Below are positions 11,460 to 24,010 of a DNA stretch of 64,000 nt, piece by piece. The notes under the pieces are model-generated. The model was not told where the DNA came from and ran no database searches. It saw nothing but the letters and a program-made list of their open reading frames with translations. The translations under genes and the position numbers were made by a program. Source of the DNA: Mytilus californianus (taxonomy: Eukaryota; Mollusca; Bivalvia; Mytilida; Mytilidae); contig NW_026262712.1 in assembly GCF_021869535.1 (NCBI RefSeq), positions 65,504,100 to 65,568,099 on the forward strand, given 5' to 3'. Position 1 is the stretch's first letter, and each line of letters opens with the position of its first letter.

Positions 11460-12780
11460 ATATATATATCCACTATCTAGTTCATTACAAGTACAAAAAA
11501 AAATGTAGACTGGCAACAATGTATAAAATATGATGATCATTAAAAAGATCTTTTTTTAATTATATGTAAGAAAAACGAATAACAGACAAGTCGTGTAGAC
11601 TGTGACGGCAAATGTTTACTACTTTTTGTTAAATGTATTTACTATTTGTCTAGATTATTTATTTCATTACATATGACCTGTCTAGAAAAAGAAAAATAAC
11701 ATTTTATAAATTTCGTGCGTCCGAAGAACTTTTGTGGATTTACTTTTATCAGGAACACTATGACTTAAGCACAAACATTTGAAAGTCAGGGATGTAGAAA
11801 CACGTAGCCACGTTTGGAGATATACTCATTACATTAAAATGAAATGTCTAGAATTATCATAGCATTATATACGAACTGTTCATATACCAATGATTTCCGT
11901 TCCTTACAAGTACAAATAGAAATATAGATTGGGTAGCATATATAACATTAGATGAACACGCTCAAGATCGGCTTTGTGGCCGTCTTAAACATGCATTGAC
12001 CATTTTAATCTTCACTTAAATTCATATTATCCTAACTTCATTGATTTTTCTTTTCTGTTAATAATTCGAAAATGATATATTTGATCTTTTGTTGAAAAAA
12101 AAATAATTGTGCGGATAGTGTATTCATCTCGGAAAAGTTTGTGAAATTAAGAAATCCCTCTATGTTTATCGTTCAATCGAAATCACCTGCAAATCAATTA
12201 AACCAAATACGGACAGAGTTGATGACGGTTGGTCAACGGTGATACCACGCTTTTGAAATAAAGAAGATAAAAATGACACATGTTTTAAACGAAAAAAAGT
12301 AGTTACATTCACAGTCAGAGACACCAAGATTGTTCATTTTCTGCAGAAAAATACCCTTGCAAGGAATGAGACAGAAAAGTCGAAGAAAGAAATTGACAGA
12401 TCAGGAATACATAGAGACAACTACTTGTTCCACAAAAACATAAAAATTAAACAAATATGTTGTACATTTGAACAGCTGATATTCACTGAGATTATTTATG
12501 TGACGAAAGTAAGTAACTACTTAGTATAAGTATCATAAAACATGTGTTACTGCGCAATAGGTTTCATCTGTTTAACCATGAGATGAACTGCCATTGATCT
12601 TTTCAAAGATTCGTATGTAAATAACGCGAAAATGAAAACAACCTACATTCATTTGCAAAATGGAAACCAATCTTATAACCATAACAATTATCATGATATG
12701 CTGTATTTTTGCGTTTATGTCTATATAGTGATAGTTCACGCAGACTAGAAACATTCTATTCAAGGCGAGCGTTTAATTTG
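11460..12780. other. AT-rich non-coding DNA with a short R5 fragment
   Basis: A fragment at 11715-11780 (GTGCGTCCGAAGAACTTTTG and TCAGGAACAC) belongs to family R5. Nothing else is recognised. Confidence 0.45.
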
Positions 12781-12784
12781 GTTA

Positions 12785-13423
12785 GGTTTGTGGAATTTGC
12801 TCTTTGTTTAATAACTTCCTTGTAAGCAGCAACCCTCTATCAAGGAAATCATGATAGGAAATACAATCCCTGGAGTATCGTATCAACTGGGAGATATATA
12901 CTCCGTATGCAGGCGCTGCTGGAATGTTGCTACATAAAAATGGAAAGTTCACAATTGGGAAGTTCTTTTGTCATAAAGTTTTATTTTCAACCGACCCACA
13001 TTGTCAATTTCTAGATGTATGTCAAGATACGAGGCAGACTTACATGTAACTGTAACTGTTTGTATCCTTTATTCCAAGTTCGATGGGATAGATGCGTTCA
13101 ACATAGTCACCAAATTTTGAATTATTTAGTGAGAGAACATCATCTATGTAGCGGAAAGTAAAGTTAAAGGATACTGTAAACTTCTTTTCTTTCTTCCTAA
13201 GAAGTTCCTGTGTGAAGTAAGCCTCATATGAATAAAGAAATAAGTCGGCAAGAAGAGGGGCACAGTTGGTTCCCATGGGAATGCCGATTGTTTGTTGTAA
13301 AACACGTCCTCCAAACGTAACAAATATGTTGTCAATCAAGAAATCAAGCATCTTGATAATGTCAGTTTCAGAGAATTTTTTGTTAGAATCAGAGTTTGAG
13401 TCAAACAAATAATATCGAAACAA
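12785..13423 (-). pseudogene. Reverse-transcriptase fragment, Penelope-like, 5' truncated and frameshifted
   Basis: Reading down from 13423 the frame gives LDFLIDNIFV, then IGIPMGTNCAPLLADLF and the catalytic FRYIDDVLSL box. The frame breaks near 13030. Other frames then continue with the family segments LDIHLEIDN, FPIVNFPF, SNIPAAPAYGVYIS and DFLDRGLLLTRKLL down to about 12790. The N-terminal fingers and the C-terminus are absent. The assignment to Penelope-like elements is from memory of similar bivalve proteins; another non-LTR class is possible. No endonuclease domain is visible. Confidence 0.85.
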
Positions 13424-13429
13424 ACAACG

Positions 13430-14735
13430 TCATTGATATCCATTGTTTTTTTTCATGGGAGGTAAACAACATTTTTGTGTTCATTTTTTGAATATTTTTG
13501 TTCGGATTGAATACAGATACAGAATGAAATCAATTGGTTGTTGTTTTTCAAATATATTTCTATGCAAAACACAAAACTACAAAATGTATACGTTTAAGAT
13601 TAGAACATTTCTGAAATGTTAGACCTGAAATATACTACATTGGTTATTTTCTATTGCTTATTACGAAATTTGTCAATATGTAATCTTATTGTATTCATTT
13701 AAAAGCTGAATATATTCTACTATTAAACATAGAGTATTTCTAGCCAGGGTAAAAACAATTGGTTTTGAAATAACATGAACCTGTCAGTAAATACATATCT
13801 AACATAACCGAATCTATGTCCAAAAGACATAATGTCTATTCTATCTATTCTTAAATTCCTTATCTAATTAGTAAACCTTTATTAGAAAATTTAAGGGTTG
13901 TTTTTTTACGTAATGTTATTGACGCTTGTAATAGGAAATTACTAAAATTGCATTTCTTTTAACACTCACAATTTCTATTCATCTTTTAGACATTTATTAT
14001 GTCGAATAAATGCTCAACTGACGTTTTGCAATGTTTTCTTTAGGAAGCAGTTATTTTTACCATTACAATAAAAGAAATCGTCAATTTTGAGACCACACAA
14101 AAGTAATTACAATTATTCAGAATTTACCGAATTCGAGAAACATGATTACCAGAAATTTATCGCGATATATTGTAAAAAAATACAAAATCCAGCTACAGTG
14201 TTTGAACTGATGATTTCTAAAATCATAAGAATTAAAGAAGTCTATCAAATAATATTATGATAATAAAACTTCTTGTTTTATGGAAAAAATGAGAAAAGCC
14301 TTAATTTAGGATCTATATCTTCCCATCAATACTAAGATTTGAACAGCAGTATAACCAAAAAAGTATATTTTTCTTCAAGTATGTTGATGTATGTGAGATA
14401 TCTTCATTGAAAAGTCAATATCTATTGACTAAGCTGATTAGAAGAAGGAAATGTAAGGCAGATATTACCGAGAGGTTATACCTTTATTCAAAGACAACAT
14501 ATCATTCAAATTTTGATATTAATGTCATCGTTAAACAGTACCGCTAACAACGAGCGAAAGCTTACATTTTAATTTCTCAAATAATCCTAAACGAGAGTTC
14601 AAATATATGCAGTTTTGTAGAAACATTTCTTTGGTTCATTTGCGATCGACAATGAATAATTGGGATGCAAAACCCACACAAAATTAAGTAGAATATTCAA
14701 GAACAAGAACTATAAACGTGTATAACTCCATATGA
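13430..14735. other. AT-rich non-coding DNA
   Basis: I see no gene or clear repeat here. Confidence 0.4.
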
Positions 14736-14739
14736 GTTA

Positions 14740-15125
14740 GGCCCTTTTCAACTGATTTTTGTAGATTGTTCTTATGTTGTACTGTCACACCACTGTCCCA
14801 GGTTAGGGGAGGATTGGCGCCTTCAAACTAGTTTAACTCCGCCACATTCTGTATGTGCCTGTCCCAAGTCAGAAACCTGTAATTCAGTGGTTGTTGTTCA
14901 TGTTGTTTGTTGCTGTATATCATATTTGTTTTTCATTCATTATTTTGTACATAGATCAGGCCATTACTTTTCTCGTTTGAATTGTTTGACATATGTCATT
15001 ACGGGGCTTTTTGTAGCTGACTGCTCGTTGTTGAAAGCCGTACGGTGACCTATAGTTTTTAACTTCTATGTAATTTGGTCTCTTGTGGAGAGTTAGTCTC
15101 ATTGGCACTCATACCACATCTTCTT
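14740..15125 (+). repeat. Interspersed repeat R2, near full
   Basis: CACCACTGTCCCAGGTTAGG, CTGTCCCAAGTCAGAAACCT, ATTACGGGGCTTTTTGTAGC and TCTCATTGGCACTCATACCA follow in the same order as in the copy at 3395-3785. Confidence 0.78.
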
Positions 15126-15159
15126 ATTTTTATGTAACCAATCTGTTTACAATAAAAGT

Positions 15160-15440
15160 ATTAACAAAAATACCGAACTCAAAGGTAAATTGCAAAAAGG
15201 GGAAGTCCATAAAACCTTACAAAATCAAACGTTCGACTATGAAAACTAACTGTCATATTCCTGATTTGGTATAGGCATTTTCTAAAGAAAAAAGTAAGTT
15301 AAACATGGATTTATAGTTTTACGGCTCTCTAAACCTTCCATTTGTATGTCAGTTGTTTATAGTTCCGTTATATTCACAAAATTGGTAAGCAACCCATATA
15401 TACATAATTGGTAAACGTGACAATAGTTGGAATCCAGCAG
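15160..15440 (+). repeat. Interspersed repeat R1
   Basis: AAAATACCGAACTCAAAGG, ACTGTCATATTCCTGATTTG and GTCAGTTGTTTATAGTTCCG are present. The first half matches 47480-47640 and the second half matches 1-150. Confidence 0.7.
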
Positions 15441-16135
15441 TCAAAACTATGTAAACATACATTACAGACATAAACAATAGCTATAATGCAACAAAGTACA
15501 TGTTTCTGTCTGGCGACAGACACGTCATGAACTTGGCATGGTTATAATGTAAGTAGCTTTCATTCTTTCAAGGGTGGTAAACAACTGAAGTAATAAACAA
15601 CACAAACTCAACAAAAACAAGTACTCATGTGACCGCTACTAATGCGAAAAATACGATTCAAGAAGACAAAACACAGCGAAAACAAAATTTAAACCAGCAA
15701 AGTGTATCTAATGATATAATAGTACAATGTAAAAGCAGTATAAGAGGTCGTTACGTGAGTTTGAAAGGAAATGGTGAACAAGATTGTTCGTTGGGTTTAT
15801 CATAAGATACATTATTTTCCATTTTAGGTTCAGTATTATTTAACTCAATTGAGGACATTTTAGGGTGCTTCAATTCAAATTCAAAACATTTAAATACTCG
15901 AATATTTTTAATCATACCTTGACTGTTTACCGAGTTTTGAATAAACCAAATTGTGCTAACCTATCCAACTTCCAATTATATTGTTTTCATTGTGGTATTA
16001 CGCTTTTAAATAATATGTTAAGTAAATAATATTAATACTTTAGTTTTTTTAAGTTAAATTTTTAAATGAATAGATGAAGGGTAATTTTAAAACGTACTCG
16101 GGACAATATTGTATTGAATTGATATGAACTTGTTT
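15441..16135. other. AT-rich non-coding DNA
   Basis: I see no gene here. Confidence 0.4.
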
Positions 16136-16139
16136 TGTA

Positions 16140-16340
16140 CTGGACTGGCACGCAAACGCTTAGCCAGAGTTGGATTCAAGTTAACAATCTGCAATCAAAT
16201 GGGTCACCCGGATCAATCTTTCTTGCTCCTAATGACTAGTACGTAGGTGGAAAGAATTAGTTGCCACTCTAAAAATTAATGGTTTGCCTCGGTCGTGGAT
16301 CGAACCAACGACCTCTTGCATGAAACAGCCGTTAATGTGT
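16140..16340 (-). mobile_element. tRNA-derived SINE, minus strand
   Basis: On the minus strand GAGGTCGTTGGTTCGATCCA contains a consensus polymerase III B box (GGTTCGATCC). It is followed by a body of about 150 bp ending near TGCGTGCCAGTCCAGT. The A box region is weak. It does not fold into an intact tRNA. Confidence 0.55.
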
Positions 16341-16344
16341 TCTA

Positions 16345-17335
16345 TTTAAACATGATACGATTTAATATTTGAACATACAGGTTTCATTTAGCAACATATC
16401 GTTTTATTGTGCATGTATTTGTGATGTCGTGATTAGAACGTTGTAAATTAAGAAGACCATAAGATAAAGAAAGGATTCCCGCGTTTTAATCTAAATTACG
16501 AATATTTTTCACAAAATATAATGAATAAAATCGGAGATAAAAACGTGAAATATTGAGCAGAACAATTTTACATAAAATGAATTATTCTATTTCTTTGCAT
16601 ATCCATATGACAGTTGGTTGGGCAGACTAGATTAATATCTGAAAAATTTCAAGGCAACATTAAGAAAATTTAGAAAAGAAAAAAAATAATAAGAAAGGAA
16701 TAAATTAAAACGAGTTGGCAAATAAAGAGAAGTTTTTATCCACGTAATCAAAGACTTCATAAGCTTTTTAGTGTTTACAATATACCCCTTTCTATCTTTT
16801 GACATAGACATAATTTAGACTTAATGTAATAATACTAATTTTGTTTTTTCTAGGTTTGTTGTAACGTAATTAACAAGTACATTAAAGCTACAACGTTGAG
16901 TGCAACAATGTTATTCTTGAAGGCTATGCATAGACAATGAACAACATATTCATTAATTCTTAATCTGTAAATATAACAAATTGTTAAACGATCGGGGACA
17001 CAGGTTTTCCTTGTAGAAATAGTCAGCAATTCAAAATTAGTTTAACCAAAAATGATTATCAGTCTTTATCTTTTGGTGTACAAATGCAAATATAAATGGG
17101 GTTTTTACTTGCATGATAAATAAATATACTCTCAGTATACGATGATCGTATCTAAAATTACACTGTCTTCACTTTTCTGTGTAATGTTTTTCTATAAGAA
17201 TGGTGAAATGTGGGTAACATCAATAGTTCTAAAGTTTTGTTTGAAGGAAGCTAAATCGACTAACTAATAAAACAATAAATATTGGTTTGAATTTTATGTT
17301 TTCCTTTTTATTCCTAACGAAGTTGAAATCCTGGA
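16345..17335. other. AT-rich non-coding DNA
   Basis: I see no gene or repeat here. Confidence 0.4.
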
Positions 17336-17339
17336 CAAC

Positions 17340-17445
17340 TTTCTAGTTTATTTATTTTTTTGGCCATGGCGTTGTCAGTTTGTTTTCGATCAATGAGTTT
17401 GACTGTCCCTCTGGTATCTTTCGTTCCTCTTTTATTGTTTTCCCA
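17340..17445 (+). repeat. Interspersed repeat R3, 3' part
   Basis: GGCCATGGCGTTGTCAGTTT and GTCCCTCTGGTATCTTTCG match the R3 copies at 28050-28130. Confidence 0.7.
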
Positions 17446-18750
17446 AAATCACATTTTCAAACGTTTTGCCGGTTCTTATCATATATGTTCTGCTTGAGAT
17501 CAGTTGGTAACGGTCTATTGACCGGATCTTTCGTAGACCCTCGGGTGAATCTTAATACTACAGTGTATAGCGGAATTCAGTAATCATCCTTTGAAGTTGA
17601 AGTTTCCTTCTCTCAATATTGTTTATTCAGATTGGTTTGCTGAGTGCAAGTATACAGAACAATCAATTGAACTTTAACTTATATTTTTTGTAATCACTAC
17701 AGTTGGCGTTCCTTACTGCAATATTAACAATTAACGAATTATTGCATTTCGATGCACTGTTGAATGTGATGGTTGGAAGGTCATAGAAAAACAAATTTAA
17801 TATGATTTACATTTGCAGACTTGATGCATGGTAAATGATTCCTTTCTTTTGACACCGACTGTTTTTTTTTTAATTTTAAGCAGGGGTTATGTAATTTCTT
17901 TTGATATGATTTTTTACAGTGAAACCACTGTCTAATTTCACATTGAGATTTGTTTAATCTTTATTTCAATATAATTGACATTTGAAAGCTTTTCCTTTCC
18001 TTCAATTCAGTCCGTCTGGTTTGGTGTATATTTTCATTCTAGTTACTTGTTGCTGTCTTATGATAAATTACATTCAATATACCATTTTCGTGGATACTAA
18101 TTTTCATGGAAATTGAATTTTGTGGTTTTGTAAAAATCTACAGACAAGCACACTAAACAAAACTAAATGTAATTCATTCATGTAAGACACGTGTTCGTGC
18201 TATTAACTTCCAAAAACTTCAGGTTGAAAAACAAAATACAGTTAAATTATCGGAAGCATGAAATATCTGGTTTTCTGTTAAGTGTTAGGAACTGATGTTT
18301 GTTTGTTTTTTTGTTTTTTTTACCTTTTGGGCAGGTTGTTGTCAATCTCTACTCAACTTGTGGTGTTTTGTTCCCTATATTTTGTACCGTATATCTTTAT
18401 ACAACCAAACAGAACTAAACCGCCCAAATATTTGATAGCAATGTGAATGAAGGGAGTGGAATAACTATATTAATCGGTAGGTATACGATAATTATGAACG
18501 TTGTCCCCCAATAAACTATCCTAAATCTAGTCTTACTACATACATTTGTAATTAAAATGTAGGAATCGGTGACCTAAAAAAGGCGAAATTGGTCTCTTGG
18601 GATATCATCTCCTTCTGGACGTGTACCACTCCAAAGTAATTTATTGTTTATGACCATGAGAATTTATCAACGTCAGGAACATGACAAAACCAGTAATAAT
18701 ATAGAATGGACAACAGTGGACATGTTGGACCTTGAAACGCTTTAACTATC
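17446..18750. other. AT-rich non-coding DNA
   Basis: I see no gene here. Confidence 0.4.
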
Positions 18751-18752
18751 CA

Positions 18753-19205
18753 TAGGTTGCACTTCTGTAAATATAGACAATGCAATTTCCTATAGGAACT
18801 CCCGTTACGGCTAAAACTGTGCCACTTTTACTATGAAGTTTCGTGAAAAATTATATCCTCGAAGGGAAAGTTGATATGCACTTCTATTTTATTCAAAGGT
18901 CAAAACATAGGGCTGTGCGGCATATTTTCAACATTTATATGCCCCGAACTTCTAAGAGTTTAAACTTATACTAAAATTCCGTACTACCCCTGTCTTCCCT
19001 TTTGGTCTACCTCAGAATTCAAAATTCGCCGCAACCATGTGTATATAATACTGGTAACATTCCCAAGTTATGTCTCTACGAGATGAAACATAGAGATCAT
19101 GACTGGGAACCAGTACGTAAACAAAACAAAATATCTATGAATAGTATATATCTCCCCAAAAGAGGCGTGGTTTGTGAAACAGCTGTTTTTACAAAGTGCA
19201 ACCTA
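18753..19205. mobile_element. 453-bp inverted-repeat element (candidate MITE)
   Basis: TAGGTTGCACTTCTGTAAA at the left end is matched by TTTACAAAGTGCAACCTA at the right end. The interior is less AT-rich than its surroundings and holds no recognised protein. No clear target-site duplication is seen. Confidence 0.6.
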
Positions 19206-20250
19206 TAGTTAGATTACAAATTAAGACACTGTAACACAGTGGTGATGACGACCGTAGAAATTGTTCTTCTACGTCGTAACCGCTGGAGTTATAAGTCTTT
19301 ATCTTGGATGAAGTTATACGTGTATCTTAATCTTGCTCGATTTCTACGTGTATCTTAATCGTGTTTGAGGTTTACGTCTGAACAGTGCTGTAGTTGTACG
19401 TCATAATTATGCTGTAGTATATTTCTGAGTAAATAGTAAATGATGTAGAGTTTAAATAACAAATTTCGATATAGCATCAATTTGCTTAGGTTTTTGTCAA
19501 CAAAGGATTTTGGTTGCGTTCGTACCTTCGTATTTTTCAATATTAAATTTTCTACCGGTATGTAGTTTCTGCTTGACAATTTGTTTTCCTTTTTTAATCT
19601 TTTGTCTTTTTTTCTGAGTCCATTGGGTCATTGTACTTACTGAAAAGGTTTAAAACGTCATTGCTTTCGTCATTAATATAATAAAAGCGGCATATGTTAT
19701 ATTTTTATTTAGATTTCGTCAATGCTAATGAATAAATCTTAAATAGTAAATCGTTAAACAAATTCTGTTTACGTAAAGGTCCTTAATTGATCATATTCAA
19801 TGCGTAAGTTTGTAGCTATTAGAGCTTTTATAACATAAGATAATCAATGACCACTCGTCCAAAATAGAACTACATGCAGATAATAATACTTAAAACATTG
19901 AATGGTGTTGTACCAAGTCAACTACTGCATTTCTTTACAAACAAAAGAGTCACTAGTGAATATTAAATTATCTTTCTTTATGATTCTGTTATGCTGTTTT
20001 TGCAAATCATCCAGAATACTTTAAATAACAGATTCATACAGTAGTTTTATTTGAACACTTTGATACATTCTATCGCTTTTAAAAAAAAACATATTATTGT
20101 ATGCTGCTGTAATACTATGTGATAAGTAAGGACAGACTATCTGAGAACCCAATTCAAACTTACTGTATATTCAAAGTTGCTTTTTGATAATAACAAGTCC
20201 TCAATGCTTAACAACTGAAGATTTTCTTATAAATTTAAAGCCTGGATCAT
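19206..20250. other. AT-rich non-coding DNA
   Basis: No gene is seen. A short direct repeat, TTTCTACGTGTATCTTAATC, lies near 19320-19360. Confidence 0.4.
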
Positions 20251-20254
20251 GTAT

Positions 20255-20415
20255 TTGGTATATCCTTTCGGACTCTTGGTGTTATTAATGCTCTCCAACT
20301 TCGTCATATTTGATTTGGCTTTGCAATTGTTTCATTCGAGTGCCCCTGAGGAGTCAAATGTAGACTAAACGCGCGCCTGGCTTTTCTACGTATAAGCCTT
20401 GTATCTTGGTTGAGT
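20255..20415 (+). repeat. Interspersed repeat R4, diverged
   Basis: A CAACTTCGTCATATTTGATTTGGC segment, GTGCCCCTGAGGAGTC and AAACGCGCGCCTGGC match R4 at 32140-32340 and 53205-53365, and inverted at 49745-49900. Confidence 0.6.
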
Positions 20416-20879
20416 TTTTATTTAGGAGAATAATGTAAATCTCTTTTAATTCATTGTTTACATGTAAAAACATTCAAACGCCGTTAGAAAAGTCTGTTTA
20501 AATCATTAACCTATCTCTTTAATAAAATTGGCATTCAGAGTATCCGCTGACGGTTAATAGGACTCATACAATTATATCTATAAATCTAAAAAATTGTTTC
20601 TTCAAAATAACGACACAGTCATCATCAACTTCTTTCATGTCAACTTTTCGTAGGCATTCTACAGAAACAAAATAGTCTGCTTCAAATCTGGATCTGTTAT
20701 ACTGAATTCGACGCTGATGTAAAACTTAAAGTTAGGCATCATGACCAATTTATTAAATTATTTCCCTACTGACATCTTTCCAATCTTTCAACAGTATAAC
20801 GTATGTTTTTTTTTTTATCATTTTGATTCATTTGTATGTTTCGGAGTTTAGTGAGAAATTAAAACAACACGTTATTAAT
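20416..20879. other. AT-rich non-coding DNA
   Basis: I see no gene or repeat here. Confidence 0.4.
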
Positions 20880-21075
20880 TTCATGCGTCCGAAGCGGTTG
20901 TCTGGATTTACCTTCACCAGGAACGCTTGAAGCCGAGGACGTATAAGAACCGAAACAGTTCAAAAGCTATATAACTACAAAGAACCAAAAAATTGCCAAA
21001 TCCATCTAAGGTCAACTTTGTCTGAGGGAGTTGACACGTTAATTTCTTTATAATTGCAAAATAAACGAACAATTT
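20880..21075 (+). repeat. Interspersed repeat R5
   Basis: CATGCGTCCGAAGCGGTTGT, TCACCAGGAACGCTTGAAGC and AAGGTCAACTTTGTCTGAGG match 55060-55250. Shorter copies lie at 11715, 35057 and 46670. Confidence 0.65.
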
Positions 21076-22545
21076 TAGCGAGGTGTCCATTTAGAGAGGC
21101 GTCTATTTCGCTGAAATAGTATACATTATTGCTGAGGGTCGCCTGCTGGTGCAAGATTTTCACGCTGCGTTGAAGACCAATTGATTGCCTTTTGCTCTGT
21201 TTTTTGGTCGATGTGTTGTCTCTATGCCACATTGCCTATTCCAATTTCTATTATAATCTTCCCATCATTTGCCGTTAACGAAAATCAGAATATGCGATAT
21301 CTTTCTTATGTTAGAGATTTCAAAACCAAAGGTATTATTGTACCTCAAAATCTTCAACACAGTTACAAAGGAAAGCAATTGAATAACGAAACAATTTATA
21401 TGCGCTCTATAATAATTTTTTTTTCGCTACAAATTAGCCTGATTCCTATTTAGGTTCCCTAACTTTGAAGGATGAAAACGTATCTAAAACCTACATAACA
21501 ATTATCATCAACCTGACGTCAGTACCGGCATCATCACGTTCGATCCATTGTTGATGGATGTGACTTTTGAGACACATGAGAGTTGGATGGAAATGCTTGA
21601 AAATGAAACTGGATGTCGCACTTAGAACAATCCTTTTAGAGTTTGTTCGATTGTGTATGATTTTTTGTGTTTTAGCGTAACTGTGGATGGTTTCGGACGC
21701 AGTAAATTAGTTTTGAATTATTTTTGTCGATACCGCTTGTGGTGGACTGCCAGTTTATTAGCTTAGTAGTCAATGCATGACAAGATTTTTTAAATTGCAT
21801 TTCGTTTTTGACGAGGATAAATCGAGAAAAAGCGCTTCTCACGCATGAAATATTTTATTTTAAAGTATTTTTTTCATTTCTTTAATTCTCCACTGATTAA
21901 TTTAGAAAGCATAAGGAACCAAGCTACAAACTCCTATAAAGCAAAGTTGACATCAGGTATATTTTGGAAATTTCATGTAGCTTCTCAAGTATTCATGTCT
22001 TTATACATCTTATGTTTCCACATTGTTGAGTTCGAGCGTTCCTGTTGGAGGTTAATACAGAAAAGGTTAGTTGCATTTATTCAGGACAGATCCATTGTTG
22101 TTACTGCAGAACGGTCATTTGTGATGTCATTAACATGTCAGAATATAAGTATTTGACCTAAAATTGTCTTTTCACGCATATTTTTTGATAAAGATATATC
22201 ATGAGAAATGTCTTTACCCAAAAATATATTTTACATACATTGACATCGCATGAAATATATTTTTTAGCATTCTATCTTTTTGGACATTGATTAAAACTAA
22301 ATATTAAAGACATCATCTCAAAGTGAGGCTCTTTTGTAGTTTTTCTGTTTGCACTAAATATAAGTTTCAAGTCTTAAGGTCAATATGTAAGACAAAATTC
22401 AAAAATATCAAGACTGCCAAAAAAGTATCATACCTTCTCCTTCATTAAAATGTATTTTATTATTCAAGTACTCTGTCGATACTATTGCTGATAGAATGTT
22501 AATCCCAAAAGGGTATCATCAATTCTGCAGTCAATGAATCGGAAG
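21076..22545. other. AT-rich non-coding DNA
   Basis: A phrase at 21195-21250 (TTGGTCGATGTGTTGTCTCT and CACATTGCC) resembles a common mussel repeat. The 103-codon frame at 21845-22156 has no recognisable domain. No gene is called. Confidence 0.35.
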
Positions 22546-22549
22546 TATT

Positions 22550-24010
22550 CTCATATTTTGTCACATGCAAACAACATTAAATTGTAAGTGCATGAAATAC
22601 TGCATATACGTATTAAACCTTAATTTACACATGTTCTATATGTTTCAATCATTTCTAATAACTTATAGAAAATTTTCAATGTTTTATTCAATCGTTGAAT
22701 ATGTTCCCTAAAACAAGACTATTAACCTTTGTTATTTAATGGCATTCTAGGAGTATTGGATTTCTTTTGCATATTCTGTTAGATGTATTGGATTTCGATA
22801 GCCTATATATAATTCCAACTACTTGATATATGAACTTGAATTTCCGCTGATACAAATAATTGTAAGAAACTGATCATGTGAAATATTTAACAATTATTTT
22901 AAATTACAACATAGGAAGATAAAACAGTGGATGTTTTGAGTAAACGATAATGGCATTTTACAGAAGTCATTGTATAGTCAACAGTTCAAAAGTGATAATG
23001 GTTTTGTCATTCCATTTAATAACGTTCTTTTTTCCATTGTCATTGTATCGTTTCTAAAAATAAGAGTTAATGACAAATTTAAACGATGTTTTACATAAAA
23101 TATTAAAACATTGTTATGGAGATATACAATATACAAAATACATTATCAAACATTATAGGCAGCGAAAAGTGGATTGGATAATCTGTTGTGGCTCACGCAG
23201 TTTTAATAATTTGGACTTAAATATTGCGATACATTTACTGGAGGATATCTACTTGCAAAATACGAACGGCAATCTCCTTAACATGAAACGTGTAAAAAAG
23301 TCAGATAAAAAATATCAGCTATGGTCCCACTGACCTTTTCCCTTTGGATTATGAATTAACAACAAATACTAAATAGATGTTCGGTACACAATGTACATGT
23401 ATCAGCTTATTAATGGTTTGAAAACTATGCGACTCATTTCACAAAAGACCTTAAGAGTACAAATACTCGTAAGTCATCAACATTTCAGTATTACCAGTTT
23501 TGCTTTTATCTGGACCTCAAAAACCGTTAAAGTATGTTTTTTCTAGTTTAATAAAAACAGATTATTTTATAATGCATTAACATGAATATTTTCCTCGAGA
23601 TCATTTGATATAGTCAAACGTTGTCAGATCTGATCATAAAGCAGAAGAGAAAAAACATAAACAATTTACTGTTACATAACATCAATTGATAGAAACATGA
23701 AAAGAAATATTTTTGTAATATAATTTATAAACTCAAAGAAAACAACAGATTACAAAATAGAAAATAAAACAGACCATACTTTGTATTGGACTCCAAAATA
23801 ATATTCAATTTCCTATAAATATCCCAGAAAAGAAAATGTAATTACGGGATACTTTGTCCAAAGTTTGCATTAATCAATTTAAAGAGGTTCCCCCAAAAAA
23901 CAATGCATTTAAATGAAAATATAATGCCGGTTAGACAAAAAGACGTCAAATTTTCATTTCAAATCTTATTGCTACTGCTTTTATATTGGCACTAATTATC
24001 TTCCTACTTT
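22550..24010 (+). repeat. Array module A1 (5' half of A)
   Basis: This module is repeated in tandem at 24011-25490 with the same order of blocks. They are CAAGACTATTAACCTTTGTT, then AACATTGTTATGGAGATATA, then GTTGTCAGATCTGATCAT, then a block with GGACTCCAA. Period is about 1.45 kb. It has no conserved reading frame. Confidence 0.82.

Noticed and set aside
21845-22156. 103-codon open frame on +
   Set aside because: No recognisable domain, AT-driven composition and no splice or gene context.
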